From Davidsoniella eucalypti (lineage: Eukaryota; Ascomycota; Sordariomycetes; Microascales; Ceratocystidaceae), in contig RMBW01000204.1 in the NCBI GenBank assembly GCA_004009845.1, positions 1 to 28,997 of the forward strand: a stretch of 28,997 nucleotides of DNA, written 5' to 3'. The notes under the pieces are model-generated. The model made no database searches. It had not been told where the DNA came from and worked only from the letters and a program-made list of their open reading frames with translations. A program made the position numbers and the translations under genes. Within the stretch, counting starts at the first letter, position 1. Each line of letters starts with the position of its first letter. Positions 16,850 to 26,072 of this stretch are shown piece by piece.

Positions 16850-19800
16850 ATGGAAGGCGAACAGATAGTTAGATTAGAGATGGGAGCTAAGGGAACGTAT
16901 CTAGATTTATCTATGAATACCTTTTCTACGAAGGCTCTCGTCGACAGTGGCTGTCTCTGCCTCGCCGTCGTGCCCCCGCGCCTACTCGCCTACGCCACGA
17001 AGACATTACCCATCGAACCTCGTAAGGTATCACTCGCTGCATCGCAAACCAGTCCTCCCGTCATCACCCAAATCGCCCAGTTCACCCTACACTTGCCCGA
17101 CCACCACGAGGACATATGGGCCTACGTCGTCCCCGGCCAGACCGAAGACCTGATACTCGGTCAACGCTGGCTCATCAACCACGACGTGCACTTGCACCCT
17201 CGTTCCGGGCAGATTGAAGTACCTACAGCCGAAGAACTTACTCCTGACGAATTTCACGCCCTTTGCGACAACGACGACGACCTCGCCATCTTCCGTATTA
17301 CGCTGGAGGACGTCAACAGAGCGTTAGCGCAAAAGGAACAGGAGAGACCGCCGTTACCTGAGTGGTTAAGACCAGTAGCCTCTGCCTTCGAGGCAAAAGC
17401 GTCCAAGGACCTCCCGCCGCACCGGCCTGGAGTGGACTTGAAGATCGAGCTGCTGGAGGGAAAGACGTTACCTATACAATCGCTGTACCCGTTGTCTCGC
17501 GCAGAGTTGTTGGTGATGCAGAAGACGCTGACAGAACTACTAGCTACTAAATGGATAAAGGACACCAAGTCTGAAGTGGGCTCTCCGGTCCTATTTGTAA
17601 AGAAACCTGGAGGTGGAATTCGTTTCTGTGTGGATTACCGCGCAGTTAACGCCATTTCCAAAAAGGACTCGTATCCCCTACCCCTTATCCATGACACCCT
17701 GCGGCAAATTTCGGAAGCCAAGTGGGTGTCCAAGGTAGATGTCATTGCTGCTTTTCATCGTATTCGTATAGCCCCTGGCTATGAGGAGTTAACCGCTTTT
17801 CGGACTCCCCTAGGGGCCTTCGAATGGAACGTCATCCCTTTCGGTCTGACCAACGCCCCTGCTGCTTTCCAACGCTACATCAACTCGGTCCTTCGGAAAT
17901 GGCTGGGTATTAGCTGCAGCGCTTATATCGATGACGTGGATATCTACTCCAGCGGAACTGAAGAGGAGCATAGACAACTAGTGCTCGAGATCGTCCATGC
18001 ACTCGATCAAGCCGGCCTCCAACTCGACTTGCGCAAGTGTCACTTTCTGGCTAAGGAGATTAAGTTCCTCGGATTCATAGTCGGCCCTGGTATTGGTATC
18101 AAGGCAGACCCCGAGAAAACCCTAGCGATTCGTGAATGGAAACCACCTACGACACTGAAAGGTTTACGCGGGTTTATCGGCTTCGTGAATTTCTACAGAG
18201 ATTTTGTGCCTCGACTGTCGGAATTAATGGCACCTCTGGTAGGGTTAACTAAGAAGGACACACCTTTCGTATGGTCTGATGCCTGCGCTCACTCTTTTGC
18301 CGAAGTTAAGAAAGCCTTCCTTACTCCCCCTGTTCTGACTCCTTTTGACCCCCTGAAAGAAACTGTACTGACCGCCGACTCGTCTGGTTACGCCTTAGGA
18401 GCAGAATTATCCCAGCGAGGCGATGATGGCCTTATGCACCCCATCGCCTTCCTCTCGCGCAAACTTACTCCCCCGGAAGCCAATTACCCGATTCACGACA
18501 AGGAGATGTTGGCTATTTACTGGTCCATTCGAGAATGGCGCCATTTCCTCCTAGGGGTTGACTTTGTGGTATACACTGACCACCGTAATCTGGAGTACTT
18601 TCGCACTAAGAGGACGCTTGCCGAGAGACAGCGTCGCTGGGGATATGAGCTCTCTGACTTTAGCTTCTGCCTGCGCCACCGCCCAGGCACCGAGCAAATC
18701 GTACCAGACGCCCTTTCAAGAAGGGACCAGGACATGCCAGCCGACGAAAAAGACGATAGGCTGGCTAGTCGTGTGCACCAACTCCTCGAAAAGAGTGAGT
18801 CGAGCAATGACCTGGTAGTAATCGGCGCAGTTTGGGCTCAGGAGCCAGACAAGGATGCGCCGACTGACGATAACGCAACTAGAGAAGTAGTATCATCCCC
18901 TTTTGCTGACCCCGAGATGACTGACCTATGGAACCAAGCCCTTGCCAATAATAACCGCTGGTGGCTGGCTCGTAAATTAGTACGAGACGAAGCCCGCTCG
19001 TTCCCCGCCGACTGGGGTCTGCAATGGCAGATGAGCGAATGTAAGGTTGACCAAGACGGACTGCTACGCTGGCGTGATAGACTTTGGGTCCCATATTACG
19101 AACCCCTGAGAACCAAGATCATCCAGCAAATTCACGACTCTACTCTGGCCGGACACCCAGGAAGAGCAATCACTCGTGATCTTGTATCGCGCGAGTATGC
19201 CTGGCCTGGCCTGACTAACGACGTCCGACGATTCGTGTCCAACTGCTCCTCTTGCGGCAAGAGCAAGATCTGGCGAGAGCAGAAGCGCGGCCTATTGAAA
19301 CCTCTGCCTGTACCGTCTAGACCCTGGGCTGAACTAGCAATGGACTTTATTGGCCCACTACCTACCTCTTCAGGCTATACTTCCATTCTGGGTGTCACCG
19401 ACCGCCTGTCTAAGTCCCAGATCCTGATCCCTATGTCGTCTACAACCGCACAAGCCACCGCTGAAGCCTTGCTAATCCATGTTTTCTCGCACCACGGTTT
19501 TCCTCAAGCAATCGTCTCCGACAGAGGGCCTCAATTTGCGCAATTATTCTGGGGAGAAGTATGTCGCCGGTTCGGCATTCAGCGTCGCCTGTCCACAGCG
19601 TTCCATCCGCAGACGGATGGCAGCCAAGAACGCAGTAATCAGGAGATTGAGACATACCTGCGCAATTTCTGTTCCTTCGCACAGGACGACTGGGCCTCCT
19701 TACTGCCCCAAGCGCAACTCGCCCTAAACAACAGGATCTCTTCCGCTACAGGCCTCTCTCCTTTCTTCATGACCCACGGTTTTAACGTCGACATTATCGA

Positions 19801-20452
19801 ACCATCTGTACAAGGGCCCCCAGCCTCGAATAAGTCTCCAGTGCGCGGGGCCCAGGATTGGTTAGCAAAGCTAAGTGATGCCACCCAGTTCGCTATTGTC
19901 GCCATGGCAGCCGCCCAAGAACACCAGGAGAACAGTGCTAACCGTCTTCGCCAGCCCTCTGAAAGTTTCAAAGTAGGAGACCTAGTTTACCTGAACACGA
20001 AGCACCTGACTACGGAAAGGCCTTCAAAGAAGCTAGACTGGCTAGCTAGACGGTACACTGTCCTGGAAGTTGTAGGCAGCCATAACGTTCGCCTGAACGT
20101 ACCCTCGGATATTCACCCAGTCTTTCATGTAAGCCTCATCCGACGCGCCCCAAACAACCCCTTGCCATCTCAGGAGATTCAGGACGATGAGCCTGTCGCA
20201 ATCACGGCTAGGGAAGCGCTTGAGGACCCCTCATTGGAAGCTGGTGAGTACAGGGTGGAGGCAATATTGAAACAGCGCACTTCCCGAGGTCACAAGCAAG
20301 CCCTCGTCAAATGGCTAGGCTACCAAGATGCGACGTGGGAACCCCTGGAACATGTGGAAGACACTGTTGCCTGGCGCATCTTCACGGAGAAAACCAAGAA
20401 GAACTGGGATGTCACTGTCCAGTCGCTGTACTCTGCCTGGTTATTGTCGTAG
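16850..20452 (+). CDS. pol: Gypsy A2 Pol: protease-RT-RNase H-integrase-chromodomain (1200 aa from ATG)
   Basis: One uninterrupted frame. Aspartic protease: LVDSG with D32, flap region LILGQRWL. RT: D297 (KVDVIAAF) and YIDD at 359-362. RNase H: TADSSGYALG with D510, then YTDHRNLEYF. Integrase: zinc finger H762, H769, C799, C802; catalytic D832 (MDFIGPL), D891 (SDRGPQF), E927 (SQERSNQE), the usual DD35E spacing. A GPY/F-like module follows (VLEVVGSHNVRLNVP). Chromodomain about 1132-1182 (YRVEAIL, LVKWLGY, TWEPLEH), which would steer integration to marked chromatin. The frame is open upstream into the gag end in -1, so translation as Gag-Pol by frameshift is favoured over starting at this ATG. 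Confidence 0.96.
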   Translation: MEGEQIVRLEMGAKGTYLDLSMNTFSTKALVDSGCLCLAVVPPRLLAYATKTLPIEPRKVSLAASQTSPPVITQIAQFTLHLPDHHEDIWAYVVPGQTEDLILGQRWLINHDVHLHPRSGQIEVPTAEELTPDEFHALCDNDDDLAIFRITLEDVNRALAQKEQERPPLPEWLRPVASAFEAKASKDLPPHRPGVDLKIELLEGKTLPIQSLYPLSRAELLVMQKTLTELLATKWIKDTKSEVGSPVLFVKKPGGGIRFCVDYRAVNAISKKDSYPLPLIHDTLRQISEAKWVSKVDVIAAFHRIRIAPGYEELTAFRTPLGAFEWNVIPFGLTNAPAAFQRYINSVLRKWLGISCSAYIDDVDIYSSGTEEEHRQLVLEIVHALDQAGLQLDLRKCHFLAKEIKFLGFIVGPGIGIKADPEKTLAIREWKPPTTLKGLRGFIGFVNFYRDFVPRLSELMAPLVGLTKKDTPFVWSDACAHSFAEVKKAFLTPPVLTPFDPLKETVLTADSSGYALGAELSQRGDDGLMHPIAFLSRKLTPPEANYPIHDKEMLAIYWSIREWRHFLLGVDFVVYTDHRNLEYFRTKRTLAERQRRWGYELSDFSFCLRHRPGTEQIVPDALSRRDQDMPADEKDDRLASRVHQLLEKSESSNDLVVIGAVWAQEPDKDAPTDDNATREVVSSPFADPEMTDLWNQALANNNRWWLARKLVRDEARSFPADWGLQWQMSECKVDQDGLLRWRDRLWVPYYEPLRTKIIQQIHDSTLAGHPGRAITRDLVSREYAWPGLTNDVRRFVSNCSSCGKSKIWREQKRGLLKPLPVPSRPWAELAMDFIGPLPTSSGYTSILGVTDRLSKSQILIPMSSTTAQATAEALLIHVFSHHGFPQAIVSDRGPQFAQLFWGEVCRRFGIQRRLSTAFHPQTDGSQERSNQEIETYLRNFCSFAQDDWASLLPQAQLALNNRISSATGLSPFFMTHGFNVDIIEPSVQGPPASNKSPVRGAQDWLAKLSDATQFAIVAMAAAQEHQENSANRLRQPSESFKVGDLVYLNTKHLTTERPSKKLDWLARRYTVLEVVGSHNVRLNVPSDIHPVFHVSLIRRAPNNPLPSQEIQDDEPVAITAREALEDPSLEAGEYRVEAILKQRTSRGHKQALVKWLGYQDATWEPLEHVEDTVAWRIFTEKTKKNWDVTVQSLYSAWLLS

Positions 20453-20723
20453 AGCAAATCCGACAAGGGCTATGGCGTGACCCTCGACACACGCAATCCT
20501 CCCCGCTGGAGGCTATGCCGCAGACCACTGCGCCACGATGACCGCCTGCGCCCCCTGGGCGCCTACCGCTTCCGGTATCTTTACCCTGTTTGGAAAGTGT
20601 TATTTTTGTTTTATTGGATTGTTACCATGGCTCATCTTGTTTTCTGTTATTTGTCATATTGTATTGGTTGTTTGAAGGAGTTTTTATGGGTTTTTGTTGT
20701 AAAATTAGTAAATTTTTTCTGCC
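20453..20723 (+). other. 3' UTR of Gypsy A2
   Basis: Non-coding. The first 100 bases hold the antisense tRNA-like segment (A box 20524-20535, B-box-like 20479-20490 on the minus strand); the rest is T-rich. It is colinear with 567-810 of A1. I see no conserved open frame. Confidence 0.75.
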
Positions 20724-20741
20724 GGTGGGGGGGGAGACTAT
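20724..20741 (+). other. Polypurine tract of Gypsy A2
   Basis: GGTGGGGGGGGAGACTAT directly before the 3' LTR, the expected site for plus-strand priming. Confidence 0.8.
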
Positions 20742-20920
20742 TGTAAGGGTCTAAGGCCCATCAGTATTGGCCAAGTCATGCCTTGGCCCTACTTGACTTT
20801 GACATAAATAGGGACCGATTCCCTCGTAGTTTAGTCTTAGTTTCTCTTTCTCCCTCATCGGTCTCAATTCAATTCACCTTTACGACCATTTTTCCTCGCA
20901 AATCCTCGTATATCGTCTCA
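20742..20920 (+). repeat. 3' LTR of Gypsy A2
   Basis: 179 bp, identical by eye to 14381-14559. It is followed by target duplication GTCGG at 20921-20925. Confidence 0.97.
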
Positions 20921-21330
20921 GTCGGCTTGCCTGGTGAGATCTTCGACGATAGCCTCTAGAGCTCTGCAATTTCTCGCAAAGCTTTTGGAAGCTACCGTAA
21001 TCAGAATATCATCAATGTATGAGAGCTGAATGCCATGAACTTGGATAGATTGGGGGATGTTGATGTGTATAAGTCTCGAATAAATCAAGAACAGAATGGG
21101 GGAGATTGGGCTGCCTTGCGGTATGCCCTGGTCAATAGTGTAGAAGTTTGTTCGTTTGCCATCAAAGCATATCTGGACCTTCCTCTTTTGAAGAAAGGCT
21201 GCGATCCATTGGGTGCAGTTATTCGGAAGACCTAGATCTCTGCAGTGCCACAGTAGGGTATCCCTATTAACATGGTCGAAAGCGCCTTTGATATCAAGTA
21301 GTGCAATACTCGATTTCAGGCCCTGTTCTT
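20921..21330 (-). pseudogene. LINE L3 ORF2 fragment, right of Gypsy A2 (5'-truncated end of L3)
   Basis: Minus-strand RT region including GIPQGSPIS and the YIDD box, continuous with 13977-14380. It stops abruptly at 21330 in the codons for KEQGLKSS of ORF2, where plus-strand L4 ORF1 sequence begins. The simplest reading is a 5'-truncated L3 inserted in L4. Its poly(A) end and the duplicated target would be left of the window. Confidence 0.85.
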
Positions 21331-21375
21331 AAACAAAGACGCGACAAACAAAGACGCGACAAACAAAGACGCGAC
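21331..21375 (+). repeat. Three 15-bp tandem repeats in L4 ORF1
   Basis: AAACAAAGACGCGAC occurs three times head to tail. In the ORF1 frame it encodes repeated NKDAT in the low-complexity linker. L1 ORF1 lacks it. Confidence 0.9.
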
Positions 21376-21991
21376 AAAATCAAATCAGCCATCCACGCCT
21401 GGCGAACATAAAAACACGACCAATGCCCCAACCTCAGTCGACTCTGATAAAGGTTGGCAACAAGTTAAACCGCGCAAACCAGCCCGCCCCTCTGTTCAGT
21501 CTACACAGAGCACCAACAAGCTTCTGCTTATCGGTGGTGGCAAGATTCCCTCTCCCAAGCACATCCGTGACTTGGTTAACTGTGATGGAGCGATGAAGGC
21601 CATTGAGGTGAGGTTGACCTCGAAAAACAACATCAGCATCACATGCAGCAGCGCCTCCGCGAAGGCCAGCCTCCTCAAGACGAAGGACAGCTGGCTGGCA
21701 CGCCTCCGGCCTTTGGGCTGGAAGGACTGCATCGAGCCTGAGAACTGGCAACGTCTCGTGATGCACGGTATGCGTCTTGACGAGATCGACAACTTTGCTG
21801 AAGAATTTTACGACAGCAATGGCATTGAGGCCCTCCCGAGAGTGCGCCTCCTACGCAAGCCTCGCCCAGGACAGACGGTAGGATCCGTCGTGTTTACTGT
21901 CCTAAACCAGGCAAGTGCGTCTGTTTGTCTCAACAAGCAGATGTTCTTTGCCGCGCAAAAAGTCAAGATTGTTAAGTATTTTTATGATTAG
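21332..21991 (+). pseudogene. LINE L4 ORF1, C-terminal part
   Basis: Open from the junction to TAG at 21989-21991. After the NKDAT repeats it matches L1 ORF1 from SVDSDK onward through LLLIGGGKIPSPKHIRDLV to VKIVKYFYD. The start codon is missing. The compact C-terminal region may bind nucleic acid (inference). It overlaps ORF2 by eight bases. Confidence 0.88.
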
Positions 21992-24900
21992 AAAACTCAC
22001 GATCTTTCAGCATAACCAGGGAAAGCGTAAAGGCATTTTGGACCATCTCTTTGAATTAGCGATAAGGCAGAGAGTTGAGATATTGTGCATTCAGGAACCC
22101 TGGGTATGGCAAAAAGAAGGCAAATGGATTTTCCAGGACCACCAAAACTTTCACACCGTCAAACCATCGTTATCTTTGCTAACAAGACCAAGAGTCGTGA
22201 CCTATATCCAAAAGGACATTGACTTCACAATAGAAAAGCCTCTCGACATCGCAAGCAGCGACTTTCAATGCATAAGACTTCATATCGACGCGCAACCATT
22301 ATTGGTCAACCTCTACAACCATCCGACCCAGCCCCTTTTACCGCACCCGCTTGTCCAGCAATGGCAGGTTGGGAATGGCATCATCGTCGGGGACTTCAAC
22401 ACCCATCATCCATGGTGGTCTGTGAACTGTGAGCAATCACAGCATGCAGATGAAGTCGTTGGTTGGTTGCAGAGGAACAATGCTGACTTGGTAGTGGATC
22501 CCGAGAATGCTCTGGTCAACAGAGGCACTTTCTTCACCACCAGGTCGCAGAAAACATCAATCATCGATCTCGCCTTCCTCACTGGGCAGATGAAGCAAAC
22601 GAAAACTAGTTGGACGTGTGAAGGTCTCCATGGTTCGGATCACCAGTGCATTAAGTTGCAGTTCCACGACGCCCGAAATAACAAAAAAGAGGAGGAAAAG
22701 GTGGTATACAATTTGAAGAAAACTGACTGGCAACAGTTCAGAGACAGCCTCAAAAAAAAAGAGGCACTAGTGTTAGAAAATCTCAAAAAAAGAGATACTC
22801 GACCGGATTTGGCGGCTATTTTGACCGCCGCCATCCAGGATACCTGCGCAGAGGTGATGCCGAAGGCTCGCATCTGCCCCCGAAGTAAGCCTTGGTGGAA
22901 CGACGAACTCAAGCTATTGAGGAAGTCGTTTCTCAGAGCCGAACGACAATGGAAGAAGGATAAGATCTGTCTGACGGAGTACAAAGAAAAACGAAACAGG
23001 TATTTCCATGCCATTATCAAAACCAAAGCTAACTATTTCAATTCTTTCTTAGAACAAGCAACCGGCGACGAAGTCTTCACTGCTATGAGATACACGAAAC
23101 CCATAACCGACTCGTATATACAACCACTCGAGGAAAATGGTGTCAAGGCGGAGTCTTTCGACGACAAAGCTAAGATGCTACTGAATCTTGTGGGCGGTGA
23201 AAAAGGTGAGTCCTTTGAGGACGAAGACACTCTACCCATCCCACATCACGAGAACTCGAAATGGCCTTGGCCTAACATCTCTACCATTGAGATTGAAAGA
23301 GCTATCATGACCTCAAACCCTAAGAAGTCTGCTGGACCAGATGGGATTAATTTCCAAATGATCCAAAATGCTTATAGGGCTATCCCCGAGGTCTTCCACT
23401 ATGTCTACACGGAGCTATTCACTAAAGGACAGTGTCCTACGGTGTGGCGCCAAGGCATTGGAGTGATATTGAAAAAACCCAACAAGCCAGACTATTCCCG
23501 TATCAAGGCATATCGGATTATCACGCTGCTGAACTGCTTAGGTAAAGTATTGGAACGAATTTTTGCACAGAGACTTGGTTTCTTGGCTGCAACAAAGGAC
23601 GACCTGCTTCACCCAACGCAGTTTGGCGGACGGAAACAACGATCGACGATCGATGCAGCAATGGTTCTCATGGACCAAGTCAAGTCATGGAAAGAACAGG
23701 GCCTGAAATCGAGTATTGCACTACTTGATATCAAAGGCGCGTTCGACCATGTTAATAGGGATACCCTACTATGGCACTGCAGAGATCTAGGTCTTCCGAA
23801 TAACTGCACCCAATGGATTGCAGCCTTTCTTCAAAAGAGGAAGGTCCAGATATGTTTTGATGGCAAACGAACAAACTTCTACACTATTGACCAAGGCATA
23901 CCGCAAGGCAGCCCAATTTCCCCCATTCTGTTCTTGATTTATTCGAGACTTATACACATCAACATCCCCAAATCCATCCCAGTTCATGGCATTCAGCTCT
24001 CATACATTGATGATATTCTGATTACGGTAGCTTCCAAAAGCTTTGCAAGAAATTGCAGAGCTCTAGAGGCTATCGTTGAAGATCTCACCAGGCAAGCCGA
24101 CGATAGTTCCGTCGAGTTTGAGAGTTCCAAGACTGAGCTTCTGCATTTAACAAGGAGTAAAGCAGTAAGCAATGAACACATAGACGTCCTAGGGACGACA
24201 ATACAACCGTCAGAGAAGATCAAGTGGCTAGGAATATGGCTAGACTGTCAGCTGAATTTCAGCGAGCATGTCCAAGACAGAACCCTTAAAGCAACCAGAA
24301 CCCTAATGGGAATTCAACGGATTTCGCGGAAGTATAGCGGTCTAAGTGCGAAAGCAACTAGACAGTTATACCAAGCAGTGATTCGTCCTATCATGGAGTA
24401 CGGTTCGATCCTCTGGTGGACCAAAATGAAGCCCATTTCCCTCAAGAAACACCTTGAAAAAGTACAAAGTTTGGCGATTTCCATGATGCTTGGCACCTAC
24501 AAGCAGGCTCCGAAAAGGGCTTGTGAAATAGAGGCTGGCATTAAACCAGTTGAGATCAACTTGGAATGGAATAACCTCAAGTACGGAACAAGACTTCTAC
24601 AATTCCCTAAACACCACCCCATACGTCATTGCGCCCAACCCACCAAGGACCATCTGAACTCGGAGTCTGACTTTGAGTCTCTTGGTATCTTGGGTCCCTA
24701 CAAATTGAAGCGAGAGTCACAAGTGCAAGCAATTGCCGTGGACATCAAGTACCTGATACCTTTCAAGGCACTTCAGCGAGCTAAAATTGTATGGGAGGCA
24801 CCATGGGCCAAGCGTACCCCAATCACAACACACATTCCAATGGTCAAAAAAGAAGAAGCAAAGGAAATCCACCTGGCAACCCTAGCAACCCTATGGTTGG

Positions 24901-25826
24901 GCGAAGCCTATTGTCTGTACACTGACGGGTCTATGGAGGGTGATAAATCCTCCTATGCCTTTGTCGATATGGACAATAACACGGTGCGGTTTCAAGAGGC
25001 AAATGCCTTGGGGCCTTACACTGAGGTTGCAGACTGCGAAAGCTATGCGATCTACAGAGCCCTTTGCTACGTTCGAAAACTGCCACTACGGAAACGAATC
25101 CTGATCTTTGTCGATAGCCAAGCTGCCATCCAAAGAGTACGGAAGCCTGGTATATTCACGAACCTCATAGAGAAGCTAAACCTGCAGGACCTCGACACCA
25201 GTATAGAAATACACTGGTGCCCTGGACATGTAGGAATAGAAGGAAATGAGATAGTGGATAAGCTTGCAAAGGAGGCTCTTGAAAAAAGAGTATGCACCTC
25301 TATCGCAACCACTGGGTATATCAAAAAAAAGATCAAAGAGAACATCTTCAACCTCTGGGACACACTAATCAACCGTGATATCGACAAACTTGGGAATCAC
25401 TATCGGTCTCTTGGCAAGACAGGAGTGAGTGATCTGAAACCGATTGAGGGCGAGAAGAGGCTGACAACAGCCTACTATCAACTTCTAACGGGGAAGGGCG
25501 CTTACCTGCCGTACCTAAAGACCATAGGCAAGGTATCGAGTAGCATGTGTCGTCATTGTCAGCTGGACATTGAAACTATTCAGCACTTGGTGTTGGACTG
25601 TGATATGTGGCTTGAGCAAAGACAAGAGTTGAAAGACGTCTGCGATGGGGAGATAAAGATGGAAGATCTATTTAGTAAGGCGAAGCACCAGCAAGCCTTG
25701 CTAGTATTTCTGAAAAAAACAGGAATAGGGGGGAGAAACTGGGGTCGAGTTGAGGAAGTGACCAACGATGGTGTTGCCGGTGAGGGTGAACCAGTCGCAC
25801 TTCGTGATGATTCGTGGTGTTGTTGA
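21984..25826 (+). CDS. LINE L4 ORF2: EEP endonuclease-RT-RNase H (1280 aa)
   Basis: Complete and open. The start chosen is ATG in ATGATTAG (21984), which opens MIRKLTIFQHNQGK exactly at the endonuclease domain; the frame is open upstream to 21915. EEP active-site residues: E38 (IQEPW), D137 and N139 (GDFN), D219-H220 (SDH). RT: DIKGAFDHVN, GIPQGSPIS, YIDD at 674-677. RNase H: D981, E1019, D1044, D1092 with HWCPGHVG. A C-terminal finger CRHC...HLVLDC follows, then DDSWCC. The RNase H domain after RT fits the Tad/I group. The enzyme nicks the target and reverse-transcribes LINE RNA in place. No disabling change is visible. Confidence 0.96.
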   Translation: MIRKLTIFQHNQGKRKGILDHLFELAIRQRVEILCIQEPWVWQKEGKWIFQDHQNFHTVKPSLSLLTRPRVVTYIQKDIDFTIEKPLDIASSDFQCIRLHIDAQPLLVNLYNHPTQPLLPHPLVQQWQVGNGIIVGDFNTHHPWWSVNCEQSQHADEVVGWLQRNNADLVVDPENALVNRGTFFTTRSQKTSIIDLAFLTGQMKQTKTSWTCEGLHGSDHQCIKLQFHDARNNKKEEEKVVYNLKKTDWQQFRDSLKKKEALVLENLKKRDTRPDLAAILTAAIQDTCAEVMPKARICPRSKPWWNDELKLLRKSFLRAERQWKKDKICLTEYKEKRNRYFHAIIKTKANYFNSFLEQATGDEVFTAMRYTKPITDSYIQPLEENGVKAESFDDKAKMLLNLVGGEKGESFEDEDTLPIPHHENSKWPWPNISTIEIERAIMTSNPKKSAGPDGINFQMIQNAYRAIPEVFHYVYTELFTKGQCPTVWRQGIGVILKKPNKPDYSRIKAYRIITLLNCLGKVLERIFAQRLGFLAATKDDLLHPTQFGGRKQRSTIDAAMVLMDQVKSWKEQGLKSSIALLDIKGAFDHVNRDTLLWHCRDLGLPNNCTQWIAAFLQKRKVQICFDGKRTNFYTIDQGIPQGSPISPILFLIYSRLIHINIPKSIPVHGIQLSYIDDILITVASKSFARNCRALEAIVEDLTRQADDSSVEFESSKTELLHLTRSKAVSNEHIDVLGTTIQPSEKIKWLGIWLDCQLNFSEHVQDRTLKATRTLMGIQRISRKYSGLSAKATRQLYQAVIRPIMEYGSILWWTKMKPISLKKHLEKVQSLAISMMLGTYKQAPKRACEIEAGIKPVEINLEWNNLKYGTRLLQFPKHHPIRHCAQPTKDHLNSESDFESLGILGPYKLKRESQVQAIAVDIKYLIPFKALQRAKIVWEAPWAKRTPITTHIPMVKKEEAKEIHLATLATLWLGEAYCLYTDGSMEGDKSSYAFVDMDNNTVRFQEANALGPYTEVADCESYAIYRALCYVRKLPLRKRILIFVDSQAAIQRVRKPGIFTNLIEKLNLQDLDTSIEIHWCPGHVGIEGNEIVDKLAKEALEKRVCTSIATTGYIKKKIKENIFNLWDTLINRDIDKLGNHYRSLGKTGVSDLKPIEGEKRLTTAYYQLLTGKGAYLPYLKTIGKVSSSMCRHCQLDIETIQHLVLDCDMWLEQRQELKDVCDGEIKMEDLFSKAKHQQALLVFLKKTGIGGRNWGRVEEVTNDGVAGEGEPVALRDDSWCC

Positions 25827-25980
25827 TTTCTTTGTGTTTTTCCTTATGTTTTTTATGTTTTGTGTTATGTTTCTACTTGTTTTCTGTTATGTTTTTATTG
25901 TTTTATTTGCTTTTATTTTACATCTTCATAGCTCTTTAGCTCCATAAGATTAATGAATTAAAAAAAAAAAAAAAAAAAAA
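25827..25980 (+). other. LINE L4 3' UTR and poly(A)
   Basis: T-rich UTR, the shared 3' tag CTTCATAGCTCTTTAGCTCC, and 21 A. The next bases (TCCCTTAGCTCCCAT) belong to Gypsy D and should be the start of the L4 target duplication. Confidence 0.85.
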
Positions 25981-26063
25981 TCCCTTAGCTCCCATCTCTT
26001 GTCTAACTACCTTCTCACCTTCCGACGTATCCTCCTGGTCAGGGCGCGACTTGTCCTGACCAC
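25981..26063 (-). pseudogene. pol: Gypsy D pol, N-terminal stub
   Basis: Frame -1 to gag D. It reads GGQDKSRPDQEDTSEGE then VVRQEMGAKG, aligned without gaps to the inter-ORF region and pol start of A2. The position of the A-family pol ATG is TCG here, so D could not start at that codon. LINE L4 cuts it before the protease. Confidence 0.8.
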
Positions 26064-26072
26064 CTAAAAATC
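26037..26072 (-). promoter_or_regulatory. Predicted -1 frameshift site and stem-loop, Gypsy D
   Basis: Minus strand: GAT TTT TAG GTG then GGTCAGG pairs with CCTGACC around the same 11-base loop as family A (ACAAGTCGCGC). Relative to A, one pair changes A-T to G-C, one changes C-G to T-A, and one outer pair is added. Confidence 0.65.

Larger units (their letters stand above)
14381..20920 (+). mobile_element. Gypsy chromovirus A2, complete, 6540 bp
   Basis: The most complete element in the window: identical 179-bp LTRs, a 5-bp target duplication, self-primer site, hairpin-array leader, open gag, open pol with chromodomain, and purine tract. Nothing in the sequence rules out activity. It is inserted in LINE L3. 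The chromodomain places it in the chromovirus branch of Ty3/Gypsy, and the self-priming layout resembles Tf1-type fungal elements. Confidence 0.97.
21331..25980 (+). mobile_element. LINE L4 (Tad/I-like), lacking only the 5' part of ORF1
   Basis: Carries the C-terminal half of ORF1, a complete ORF2, a 3' UTR and 21 A (25960-25980). The left edge coincides with the 5' edge of L3, so the missing ORF1 start is probably displaced by L3 rather than lost. The right edge falls inside the pol start of Gypsy D, which is therefore the target. Confidence 0.92.

Noticed and set aside
16850..16852. Independent translation start of pol at this ATG
   Set aside because: It is downstream of many AUGs, and the matching codon in family D is TCG. 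The inter-ORF stretch is open in the pol frame in both families. It is kept only as an alternative.
20921..21400. Twin-priming inversion joining L3 (minus) and L4 (plus)
   Set aside because: L4 also contains the L3 segment in its own ORF2, so L3 is a second copy and not an inverted 5' part of L4.
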